From Rhodospirillaceae bacterium (GTDB lineage Bacteria; Pseudomonadota; Alphaproteobacteria; MPNO01; UBA2964): DNA of 13,116 nt. A program made the translations under genes and the position numbers. This document shows, one piece after another, positions 7,349 through 13,116 of the stretch (position 1 is the stretch's first letter; each line of letters begins with the position of its first letter). The DNA is taken from assembly GCA_002724505.1 (NCBI GenBank), contig PBOV01000070.1, positions 1-13,116 on the forward strand, in the 5' to 3' direction. A model generated the notes under the pieces. That model saw only the letters and a list, made by a program, of their open reading frames with translations. It ran no database searches and was not told where the DNA came from.

Positions 7349-7376
7349 ATCATAGCTTTTCATTTTAATACTGAAA
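7349..7376 (-). promoter_or_regulatory. Candidate promoter of the flavoprotein gene
   Basis: On the minus strand TATGAT (7349-7354) matches the -10 consensus at 5 of 6 positions; TTTCAG (7371-7376) is a poor -35 at 16-nt spacing. Transcription would start near 7342, inside the palindrome at 7332-7345. The weak -35 suggests help from an activator or a chance match. Confidence 0.3.
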
Positions 7377-7381
7377 GGGGG

Positions 7382-8815
7382 TCATATCCAGTTTTTGGGG
7401 AATAAGCTTTTCAATGTTCCCCCGTCTTTATGACGTTTAAGGATGCCAATACCAAGTGCGATACCGCTTGACCTCACTATTACATAACCATTATCGCCGC
7501 AGTTCTTAATCTGTTTTGGCAAAAGGATTAGAGTTTTACGGGCGAGATAGTCCATTCGTGAATTGGCCTCTATTTCAATAGCGTTGCGGGTTGCAAAATG
7601 TCCAAAAGCTAGTGTCGCCTCGGTGGAGAATTTCGGGATTTTTGCTTTGTCCTTAGTGAGAGTAAGCCCTGAAGCCCGTATACATTTTAGCTCAGACCTT
7701 TGGTGATCATTTGAAATTAGTTTTAAACGTCGACCAGACCGGAAAATATGGAGGTTGTTGAAACTATGTTCCGGGAACCCGAAATACCTAATAAAATTGT
7801 CTATAATTCTTTGCCCCGCTATCTCTACGTCGGACGTTTTCGCGGGCGGTAATTTAATGGGGTTGCCAGTTTTTTCGATGACAGCGGCAAAAAACCCGCC
7901 GGTGTCAGTTTTGTGGGGCCAGAGCCGGACCGTTTTCGATAATTCATCTGAGTAATTATGTCCCTGCCAATTAGTAATTCCGGGTGATGCCCCTGGGATA
8001 GGTTTTTCTGGCGGAATTAATCGAATATCTCGACTTTCCTTTAGGGCTCTGTCGATGATTTCCTCATTTTCTTCAGGTGCAAAAGTGCATGTCGAATATA
8101 CGATGCGCCCACCAGGACGGCAGAGAAAAATCGCACGCCGAAGCAGGGCGCGCTGCGTCCCACGCAGCCAATTACGAAAATTTTCTGGCACCTCAGTATG
8201 TTTGCCCGGTCCCTTGCGGATAATGCCTTCGCCGGAACAAGGGGCGTCAACCAGGATACGATCAAATGGACCAGAGGATAGCGGATAGTTGACCCCATCT
8301 ATTGCTGTGGTTGTTACATTGACGAGGCCAAGTCTGGCGGCGGCAGCGTGGAGGGGTGCAAGTCTTCCGGCGTACTTGTCGTTAGCGATAACGGAACCAC
8401 AATTATTAAGTGCAATAGCAATTTGAGCGGTTTTGTTGCCTGGCGCGGCGCATAAATCGAGGATTAGTTCGCCTGATTGTGGAGCGAGGAGCTTTACAGA
8501 TAAAAGGGCGGCCTCCTCCTGAATATGAAAAAGCCCGGCCTTATAAAGCCAGCTTCTTCCCGGGCGATTAGTTGCGGGTATGCGGAACGCGCCGTCACTC
8601 CATGGGATTGGGTCAGGTTGAATGCCTTCCGAGTTCAGGTGCTCCACCAGATCCTTTGCGGCAATCCTTAATGTATTAGCCCAAAGACACACGGGTAGAG
8701 ACTTTGTCAAAGAAGCTTTAAACGCAGCTTTATTCCCCGAAAGCCCACCATAGCGGCTAATAACGGCGTCGACGGCAAGGCGAGGGTTGCTGTTTTTGCG
8801 GGGTGATTGCCGCAC
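7382..8815 (-). CDS. RsmB/NOP-family RNA cytosine-C5 methyltransferase, RsmF-like
   Basis: This 477-residue protein is a SAM-dependent RNA m5C methyltransferase of the NOL1/NOP2/Sun family. The SAM site is LDLCAAPGNKT (residues 119-129), followed by VIANDKYAGR. The two family cysteines are present: Cys193 in DAPCSGEG and the catalytic Cys243 in YSTCTF. The region before the catalytic domain (LPVCLWANTLRI, then WSDGAFRIP) and the C-terminal extension ending with a PUA-like stretch (GYVIVRSSGIALGIGILK) resemble RsmF and archaeal/tRNA-type members more than RsmB, which has an N-terminal NusB-like domain. The target is therefore probably 16S rRNA or tRNA, but which base cannot be told. The start appears to be a GTG at 8815, only 2 nt after the purB stop and without a good Shine-Dalgarno, which suggests translational coupling to purB. 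Confidence 0.9.
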   Translation of the reverse strand: MRQSPRKNSNPRLAVDAVISRYGGLSGNKAAFKASLTKSLPVCLWANTLRIAAKDLVEHLNSEGIQPDPIPWSDGAFRIPATNRPGRSWLYKAGLFHIQEEAALLSVKLLAPQSGELILDLCAAPGNKTAQIAIALNNCGSVIANDKYAGRLAPLHAAAARLGLVNVTTTAIDGVNYPLSSGPFDRILVDAPCSGEGIIRKGPGKHTEVPENFRNWLRGTQRALLRRAIFLCRPGGRIVYSTCTFAPEENEEIIDRALKESRDIRLIPPEKPIPGASPGITNWQGHNYSDELSKTVRLWPHKTDTGGFFAAVIEKTGNPIKLPPAKTSDVEIAGQRIIDNFIRYFGFPEHSFNNLHIFRSGRRLKLISNDHQRSELKCIRASGLTLTKDKAKIPKFSTEATLAFGHFATRNAIEIEANSRMDYLARKTLILLPKQIKNCGDNGYVIVRSSGIALGIGILKRHKDGGTLKSLFPKNWI

Positions 8816-8817
8816 GA

Positions 8818-10116
8818 TCAGATTTGGCCAAACACCCTTGTTAATATTTTATCGACATTTTTTGTGTGATAGGTGATGTCAAATAGGCTCGCAAGGTCTT
8901 CCTTACCCATCAACTGTGTTACTGCATCGTCTGCTTGCAGCTCGGTTAGGAAATCAGCATTTTGTTCCCAAACCTTCATCGCATTGCGCTGCACTGCGTT
9001 ATAGGCGTCTTCGCGGCTCATTCCCGCCTGTGTTAGGCCGAGAAGAACCCGTTGTGAGAAGACTAACCCACCAAGCTGGTCAAGATTTCGCTGCATCATT
9101 TCGGGGTAGACTAAAAGTTTCTCGATAACGCCAGTCATACGCGCTAAAGCGAAATCGAGTGTGACCGTAGCATCAGGGCTGATCATCCGCTCAACAGAGG
9201 AGTGCGAGATATCTCGTTCATGCCATAGTGCAACATTTTCCATAGCTGGAGTAACCGCAGAACGGACGACACGAGTGAGCCCGGTGATGTTCTCCGTTAA
9301 TACTGGGTTCCGTTTGTGAGGCATAGCAGAAGAGCCTTTTTGCCCGGGAGCAAAATATTCTTCTGCTTCTCGCAATTCGGTCCGTTGGAAATGTCGGATT
9401 TCTATAGCCAGGCGTTCTAGGGAGCTTGCAACAACCCCAAGAACTGCAAAAAATACTGCGTGTCGGTCCCGGGGGATGACTTGCGTTGAAACTGGTTCCG
9501 GTATTAGCCCCATTTTCTTTCCAACATGCTCCTCGACGGCAGGGTCAATATTGGCGAAGGTGCCAACTGCGCCCGAAATTGCGACGGTCGATATCTCTTT
9601 CCGTGCTCCCTTTAGGCGCTCTAAATTGCGTGTGAACTCTGCGTAATGGCCTGCTAGCTTTAAACCGAACGTAGTGGGCTCTGCGTGAATTGCATGGCTT
9701 CGGCCGATACAAATTGTATCTTTGTATTCAAGTGCCCGCGTTTTCAGGGCGGCAAGTAAGCCTTCTATATCGCAAATAAGAATATCGGCTGCCTGTTTCA
9801 TCTGAACCGCCAGGCAGGTATCCAGTACATCTGACGAGGTCATCCCTTGATGGATAAACCGCGCTTCATCGCCCACATGCTCAGCAAGATTGGTCAAAAA
9901 TGCTATGACGTCGTGTTTAGTCTCGCGTTCTATTTCGTCAATGCGATTAATTTCCCATTTACCGCGGTCCCACACAGCTTTCGCAGCGTCCTTGGGGATG
10001 ATGCCGAGTTCAGCTTGCGCATCACAAGCGTGTGCTTCAATTTCAAACCAAATTCGGAACTTATTTTCTGGTTCCCAAATTTTTGCCATTTCAGGGCGGC
10101 TGTAGCGGGAAATCAT
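8818..10116 (-). CDS. purB: Adenylosuccinate lyase
   Basis: PurB catalyses two beta-eliminations that release fumarate: SAICAR to AICAR in IMP synthesis and adenylosuccinate to AMP. The 432-residue protein is a member of the fumarase/aspartase superfamily and has all three conserved regions: GMTSSDVLDT (residues 91-100), GRSHAIHAEPTTFG (138-151, with catalytic His141), and the signature loop GSSAMPHKRNP (261-271, with the catalytic Ser). Length and the opening MISRYSRPEMAKIWEPENKF match the bacterial PurB type of about 430 residues. The ATG at 10116 is clear from this conserved opening; the ribosome binding site is modest (AGGCAGAG). It is followed after 2 nt by an RNA methyltransferase gene instead of the purC seen in many relatives, and preceded by the transporter gene after a 76-nt gap. 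Confidence 0.97.
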   Translation of the reverse strand: MISRYSRPEMAKIWEPENKFRIWFEIEAHACDAQAELGIIPKDAAKAVWDRGKWEINRIDEIERETKHDVIAFLTNLAEHVGDEARFIHQGMTSSDVLDTCLAVQMKQAADILICDIEGLLAALKTRALEYKDTICIGRSHAIHAEPTTFGLKLAGHYAEFTRNLERLKGARKEISTVAISGAVGTFANIDPAVEEHVGKKMGLIPEPVSTQVIPRDRHAVFFAVLGVVASSLERLAIEIRHFQRTELREAEEYFAPGQKGSSAMPHKRNPVLTENITGLTRVVRSAVTPAMENVALWHERDISHSSVERMISPDATVTLDFALARMTGVIEKLLVYPEMMQRNLDQLGGLVFSQRVLLGLTQAGMSREDAYNAVQRNAMKVWEQNADFLTELQADDAVTQLMGKEDLASLFDITYHTKNVDKILTRVFGQI

Positions 10117-10143
10117 CGACTCTGCCTGTCAGTTGCTATGACT

Positions 10144-10163
10144 AAAAATTACAGGCGGTGTAA
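10144..10163 (-). terminator. Weak possible intrinsic terminator after the MFS gene
   Basis: On the minus strand TTACA-CCGCC-TGTAA forms a 5-bp stem followed directly by TTTTT, 30 nt after the transporter stop and before purB. The T-run is right, but the stem is short and AT-rich, so termination would be weak at best. Confidence 0.25.
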
Positions 10164-10192
10164 CAGAAAACAGCGACTCGTTAAACCGAAGT

Positions 10193-11395
10193 TCAGTGTT
10201 TTGGCTGGGTATTTCTAAGTGGTTTGACGAGTCCATAATACGAAGCGAGGGAGCCAACACTAAATAGGGCAATTATTGTAACCATTGGCATTTGTGTGTT
10301 GTTAAAGAGGATCCCAGAAATAGCGGCGGTAGCTGCGGCTATGCAGGTTTGAATAAAACCAAGGTTAGACATCGCGGAACCCGCCATGTCTCCGAAGGGC
10401 GATAGAGCGCCGGCTGTTGCTTGAGGTAAGATGAAAGATAATGCAGCGATATAGCCGAACATTGGGATGATAATAGCCCAAACTGTATTATAACCGGCAG
10501 CGCCGCAGGCCCACATCGCAACCCCCGAAAGGCAGCCAATCAGCGTCCCGGCGTGGATGAGCTTGTCTATTCCGAGCCTACTGACAAGCCTTCCGGCAAT
10601 AAAACTGAACAGGGAATAAGCAATCATAATCCCACCAAAGGCATAGGCATATTCCTGCGGAGTTTGTTTGAGAAATAGTATGAATACGCTAGAAGAACTG
10701 GTCAGAAAGCACATCAGGCCACCCATCGTACAAAAAACACAAGCGCCATAACTAATGAAGGTTCGGTTGCGAATGACGCGAAAGAAATTAGCTATCATTT
10801 TGGCCGGCACTAGACGAATTCGACGTTCTGGCGGAAGTGTTTCCTTGAGGAATAGGATAACTAAAATCAAAGTAAAAATACCGTAACCAACCATAAACAC
10901 AAAGATGGATCGCCATCCTGCCGTTTCAAGCAGTGTGGCGCCGATAAACGGTGCAATGATTGGGGCCATCCCGCTAAGGACGGCAATAAACGATAATAGC
11001 TTTGCGGCTTCTTCTCGGTCGTAGAGGTCTCGTGCCATTGCGCGAGGCAGAATCCGTCCGGCAAAGGTAGATGAACCTTGAATAAAACGCATCGCCGCTA
11101 GCATTTCGACATTATTTGCGTAGGCACAACCAATTGCCGCAAGGATGTATGCAGTAAGACCCCAAATCATCATTGCTTTGCGGCCATAGCGGTCTGATAA
11201 AGGTGATAAAACCAGTTGGCCTATTGCCGCCCCAAAGACATAGGCGGAAAGGGTTAGCTGTATGCTACCAGCATTTGTTGTGAGAGCGCCGGCCATAGCT
11301 GGAATGGCTGCGAGTGATGTATCAATAGAGAATGGCGGCATTGCCTGGAGGATGCCGAGCAGGATTACCAAGATTAAATAATTTGTTCGCGTCAT
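10193..11395 (-). CDS. MFS transporter, Bcr/CflA drug-resistance family
   Basis: This roughly 400-residue protein is a major facilitator of the DHA1 type, most like the Bcr/CflA group of proton-coupled drug exporters. Twelve hydrophobic segments can be traced. The first helix (YLILVILLGILQAM) runs into SIDTSLAAIPAM, equivalent to the family stretch that reads DMYLPALPAM in Bcr; then come IQLTLSAYVFGAAIGQLVLSP and the MFS motif A, SDRYGRKAMM. FIQGSSTFAGRILPRAMARD and VLSGMAPIIAPFIGATL further on are family hallmarks. The substrate is unknown; drugs, sulfonamides or small metabolites are exported by relatives. The start is unsure: the ATG at 11395 puts the first helix close to the N-terminus and is preferred, but a TTG at 11428 would add 11 residues; neither has a good ribosome binding site. 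It is flanked by the hydrolase gene (118-nt gap) and purB. Confidence 0.9.
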   Translation of the reverse strand: MTRTNYLILVILLGILQAMPPFSIDTSLAAIPAMAGALTTNAGSIQLTLSAYVFGAAIGQLVLSPLSDRYGRKAMMIWGLTAYILAAIGCAYANNVEMLAAMRFIQGSSTFAGRILPRAMARDLYDREEAAKLLSFIAVLSGMAPIIAPFIGATLLETAGWRSIFVFMVGYGIFTLILVILFLKETLPPERRIRLVPAKMIANFFRVIRNRTFISYGACVFCTMGGLMCFLTSSSSVFILFLKQTPQEYAYAFGGIMIAYSLFSFIAGRLVSRLGIDKLIHAGTLIGCLSGVAMWACGAAGYNTVWAIIIPMFGYIAALSFILPQATAGALSPFGDMAGSAMSNLGFIQTCIAAATAAISGILFNNTQMPMVTIIALFSVGSLASYYGLVKPLRNTQPKH

Positions 11396-11513
11396 TCCAC
11401 TTTTGGTTTCAGGGTGATCCACATCCAACTATATATGGGGTCAGGTCAGCCTAAGGAGCTAGCGGCGAGGTAAACTGGTCTGCGCCTAAAATTGACCACT
11501 GTCAGTAAGGTTC

Positions 11514-12827
11514 TTAGTTAACAAGGTAGTAGCCCTTCATAATTGCGTCATGCCATATCCCCGTTATCGGACCAACGAGGCCTTCCGGCAATCCCTCCTC
11601 AGGATATTCATAATGATGGCTTCCTGTCCCTAATTTAGTTAGTCGGACCCTTGGTGCGGGGTTCATCGCAGCAAACATGGGTATAACAATTTCATCATAT
11701 ACTTTCTCAGTATGGTCTCGGCTATGTTTGCATATCGATAGTAGAATAGGCGGCACAGGTTTCACATTTGGCCCAGACAACTCGTAACCGTAACCTATAA
11801 ATTGTTTTACTAAAGACTCGGTCTCGGCCTTATCCATCTTAAGTCTTGAGGCGGAGGCGCGTGCGGCGGCCTCAAGCGCATGATCAGCGGCGTAATGAAG
11901 AGGATATTCCGCCTTAAATTGTGGTTGTGTCAGAGTTTTTTCCCAGTCTTCTAAAACATCTTCCATGATCCACGGAAGACGCATTAAACCTTGTTCACCC
12001 TCTTCGCTCCGGACTTCGGCTCCACGGTAACGGGCGATGTCTCGCCAAGTGCGGATCAACAAGTCGTTAAACGGCCCCTCCCATTCATAGCCCACCATCT
12101 TTTGAAACATATAGCCGAACGGGGAGTTCTCAATGCCGATTACACCGCAGATATTTTCTACGCGCTGGGTCAGCATGTGCACAAACGGCCCACCTGTAGA
12201 GTGACCGTGTACGTATATTGAAAACTCTGTTTCCGGAAAATAGTCATGACAGACCGTCTTCATGGCCGTTTCAAAAGCGGCTGGCCAACCTGCCATTCGG
12301 TCGTAAAAGCGCGTCCCAGGTTTCGCTCGTGCGACCATACGGCGACCATAGCGTGCCCGCAGGCTCTCATCGACAATCAGATCAAATTCTTCCGGTAAAA
12401 TAAATTCCCCTTCTTGCCAAATTGGTGTGCGGACTAATCCCTCAGAGGATATTGTATCTCCTGGCCAGTGACGGGATGGGTCTGGTAGGTACAGTCGTCC
12501 AGGATAGGTCATGGTCGTAATACGGTACCCGAATTTGCGAACGATTAGACGAGTTAACTGCTCCATCGCCCGGTAATCGCCTGAGCCTCCCGCGAGTACA
12601 AACATACCGACCTTTTTGCCGTCGGCACCAATCGGTATCCTATTGGGGTCCGCAGGTTCATAGACCATAACGCCGACGTCCCAATCCATTTCTAACTCAT
12701 TTATACGAAAGATATGTTCTGTCTCCGTGAATGGAATGTCCGGCCGGCCAAGGACTTGGCTGGATAACTCGATCAAAGCCTCTTTGTTAATGGTCTCTGG
12801 TGGTTCCCATTTAGCTTTATCGGTCAT
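11514..12827 (-). CDS. Alpha/beta-hydrolase-like protein of unknown function
   Basis: This 437-residue protein is not one I recognise by name. It has a clear nucleophile elbow, YVHGHSTGGPF, with Ser210 in G-H-S-T-G, placed after a strand as in alpha/beta hydrolases. MFVLAGGSGDYRAM (residues 75-88) could supply the oxyanion hole, and the late TGSHHYEYPEEG (His404/405) could supply the catalytic His; the acid is not obvious. The segment of about 190 residues between the elbow and that His would hold a large cap. No signal peptide is visible, so it is probably cytoplasmic. Esterase, lactonase or amide hydrolase activity are all possible. The ATG at 12827 is well supported by AAAGGA 6 nt upstream. 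It is divergent from an amidase gene 110 nt away, which suggests related control or a shared breakdown pathway, though this is inference. Confidence 0.75.
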   Translation of the reverse strand: MTDKAKWEPPETINKEALIELSSQVLGRPDIPFTETEHIFRINELEMDWDVGVMVYEPADPNRIPIGADGKKVGMFVLAGGSGDYRAMEQLTRLIVRKFGYRITTMTYPGRLYLPDPSRHWPGDTISSEGLVRTPIWQEGEFILPEEFDLIVDESLRARYGRRMVARAKPGTRFYDRMAGWPAAFETAMKTVCHDYFPETEFSIYVHGHSTGGPFVHMLTQRVENICGVIGIENSPFGYMFQKMVGYEWEGPFNDLLIRTWRDIARYRGAEVRSEEGEQGLMRLPWIMEDVLEDWEKTLTQPQFKAEYPLHYAADHALEAAARASASRLKMDKAETESLVKQFIGYGYELSGPNVKPVPPILLSICKHSRDHTEKVYDEIVIPMFAAMNPAPRVRLTKLGTGSHHYEYPEEGLPEGLVGPITGIWHDAIMKGYYLVN

Positions 12828-12937
12828 TGATTTTCCTTTCGAAGATATACTTGCATTCTGCCGGAACTTGCGGTGAGGGACTACGTACCATAGGCTTTTT
12901 TGTTTTATATTTCCAAACCGTATTAGGTAAGAGGGCG
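12828..12937. promoter_or_regulatory. Divergent promoter region between hydrolase and amidase genes
   Basis: This 110-nt gap separates two genes that point away from each other, so it must hold promoters for both or receive none from outside. On the plus strand TTGCGG and TAGGCT at 17-nt spacing form a weak candidate for the amidase gene; on the minus strand TATATC near the hydrolase start is a possible -10 element without a clear -35. The AT-rich middle (TTTTTTGTTTTATATTT) could be an opening region. No clear operator is seen. Confidence 0.4.
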
Positions 12938-13116
12938 ATGTCCCAAAAACTTCCCATTGTTCCAGATACTTATGACCCTAAAACAGTTGAACTATGTTCA
13001 TTCTTTGACGCTGTGCCAGGATTTTTGGGTGGGAATGACACCCCGCGCGACTATTTAGAGCGGTGTGTTGAAATCATCACAGTTCGTGAACCAAGTATTT
13101 GTGCTTTTGTCGCAAT
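12938..13116 (+). CDS. Amidase-signature family enzyme, N-terminal fragment cut by window edge
   Basis: An open frame starts at the ATG at 12938 and continues past the end of the window; 59 residues are visible. It is the only plus-strand gene. The visible part, with GFLGGNDTPRDYLERCVEII followed by REPSICAFVA, matches the N-terminal helices of amidase-signature enzymes (the family pattern is a helix ending in a leucine/glutamate-rich arm, then an acidic-proline turn and LxAFV). The catalytic Lys-Ser-Ser triad lies further on and is outside the window, so activity and substrate cannot be judged. Ribosome binding could use AGGT 9 nt upstream or AAGAGGG, which is rather close. GatA, urea-type amidases and other members all share this N-terminal pattern. 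The position, divergent from the hydrolase gene, hints at a linked role in amide or ester breakdown. Confidence 0.7.
   Translation, partial: MSQKLPIVPDTYDPKTVELCSFFDAVPGFLGGNDTPRDYLERCVEIITVREPSICAFVA

Noticed and set aside
9847..10218. Plus-strand open frame of 123 codons
   Set aside because: It lies antisense to the conserved N-terminus of purB, resembles no family, and has no ribosome binding site of note.
11429..11513. GGTC/GACC inverted repeat after the hydrolase gene
   Set aside because: Five-bp arms with a 13-nt loop and no T-run; too weak to call a terminator or an operator.
1..13116. Mobile elements, CRISPR, tRNA/rRNA, defence or biosynthetic islands
   Set aside because: No transposase, integrase, evenly spaced repeats, cloverleaf or rRNA-like segment is seen; gene content is mostly housekeeping and the style is even across the window.

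Overview
This looks like ordinary chromosomal sequence from an alphaproteobacterium of moderate GC content. The main argument is gene order: small-type purL with separate purS and purQ, followed directly by bolA and a CGFS monothiol glutaredoxin gene, is a typical alphaproteobacterial arrangement. A free-living, possibly marine lineage would fit the gene mix (NRDE, VOC, amidase, Bcr/CflA transporter), but that part is a guess. There is no sign of phage, insertion sequence, CRISPR, tRNA or rRNA.

Twelve complete or near-complete genes lie on the minus strand, so transcription runs from high to low coordinates. In that direction they are: an alpha/beta-hydrolase-like protein (11514-12827), a Bcr/CflA-type MFS exporter (10193-11395), purB (8818-10116), an RsmB/NOP-family RNA cytosine-C5 methyltransferase (7382-8815), a flavin-dependent dehydrogenase/reductase (5769-7319), an NRDE/TANGO2-family protein (4883-5638), purS (4538-4780), purQ (3849-4541), purL (1632-3833), bolA (1352-1597), a Grx4-type glutaredoxin (957-1304), and two tandem VOC/glyoxalase-fold proteins (489-890 and 77-487). 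A single plus-strand gene, the start of an amidase-signature enzyme, begins at 12938 and runs off the right edge, divergent from the hydrolase.

The core is de novo purine synthesis. PurS, PurQ and PurL form the FGAM synthetase complex (step 4), and PurB acts at steps 8 and 11. purS and purQ overlap by 4 nt and purL follows after 15 nt, so the three are clearly one operon; bolA and glutaredoxin, which act together in Fe-S handling, follow closely. A plausible promoter sits ahead of purS, with a GCAA-GT-TTGC inverted repeat inside its spacer and a short tandem repeat just upstream. purC, which commonly lies between purB and purS in this group, is not in the window; three unrelated genes stand there instead.

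I found no convincing new multi-gene system. The points worth a second look are small: the possible operators ahead of purS and ahead of the flavoprotein gene, a perfect hairpin between the glutaredoxin and VOC genes, the tandem VOC duplication, and the poorly characterised hydrolase facing the amidase. All intergenic gaps are shorter than 150 bases and carry no further gene that I can support.
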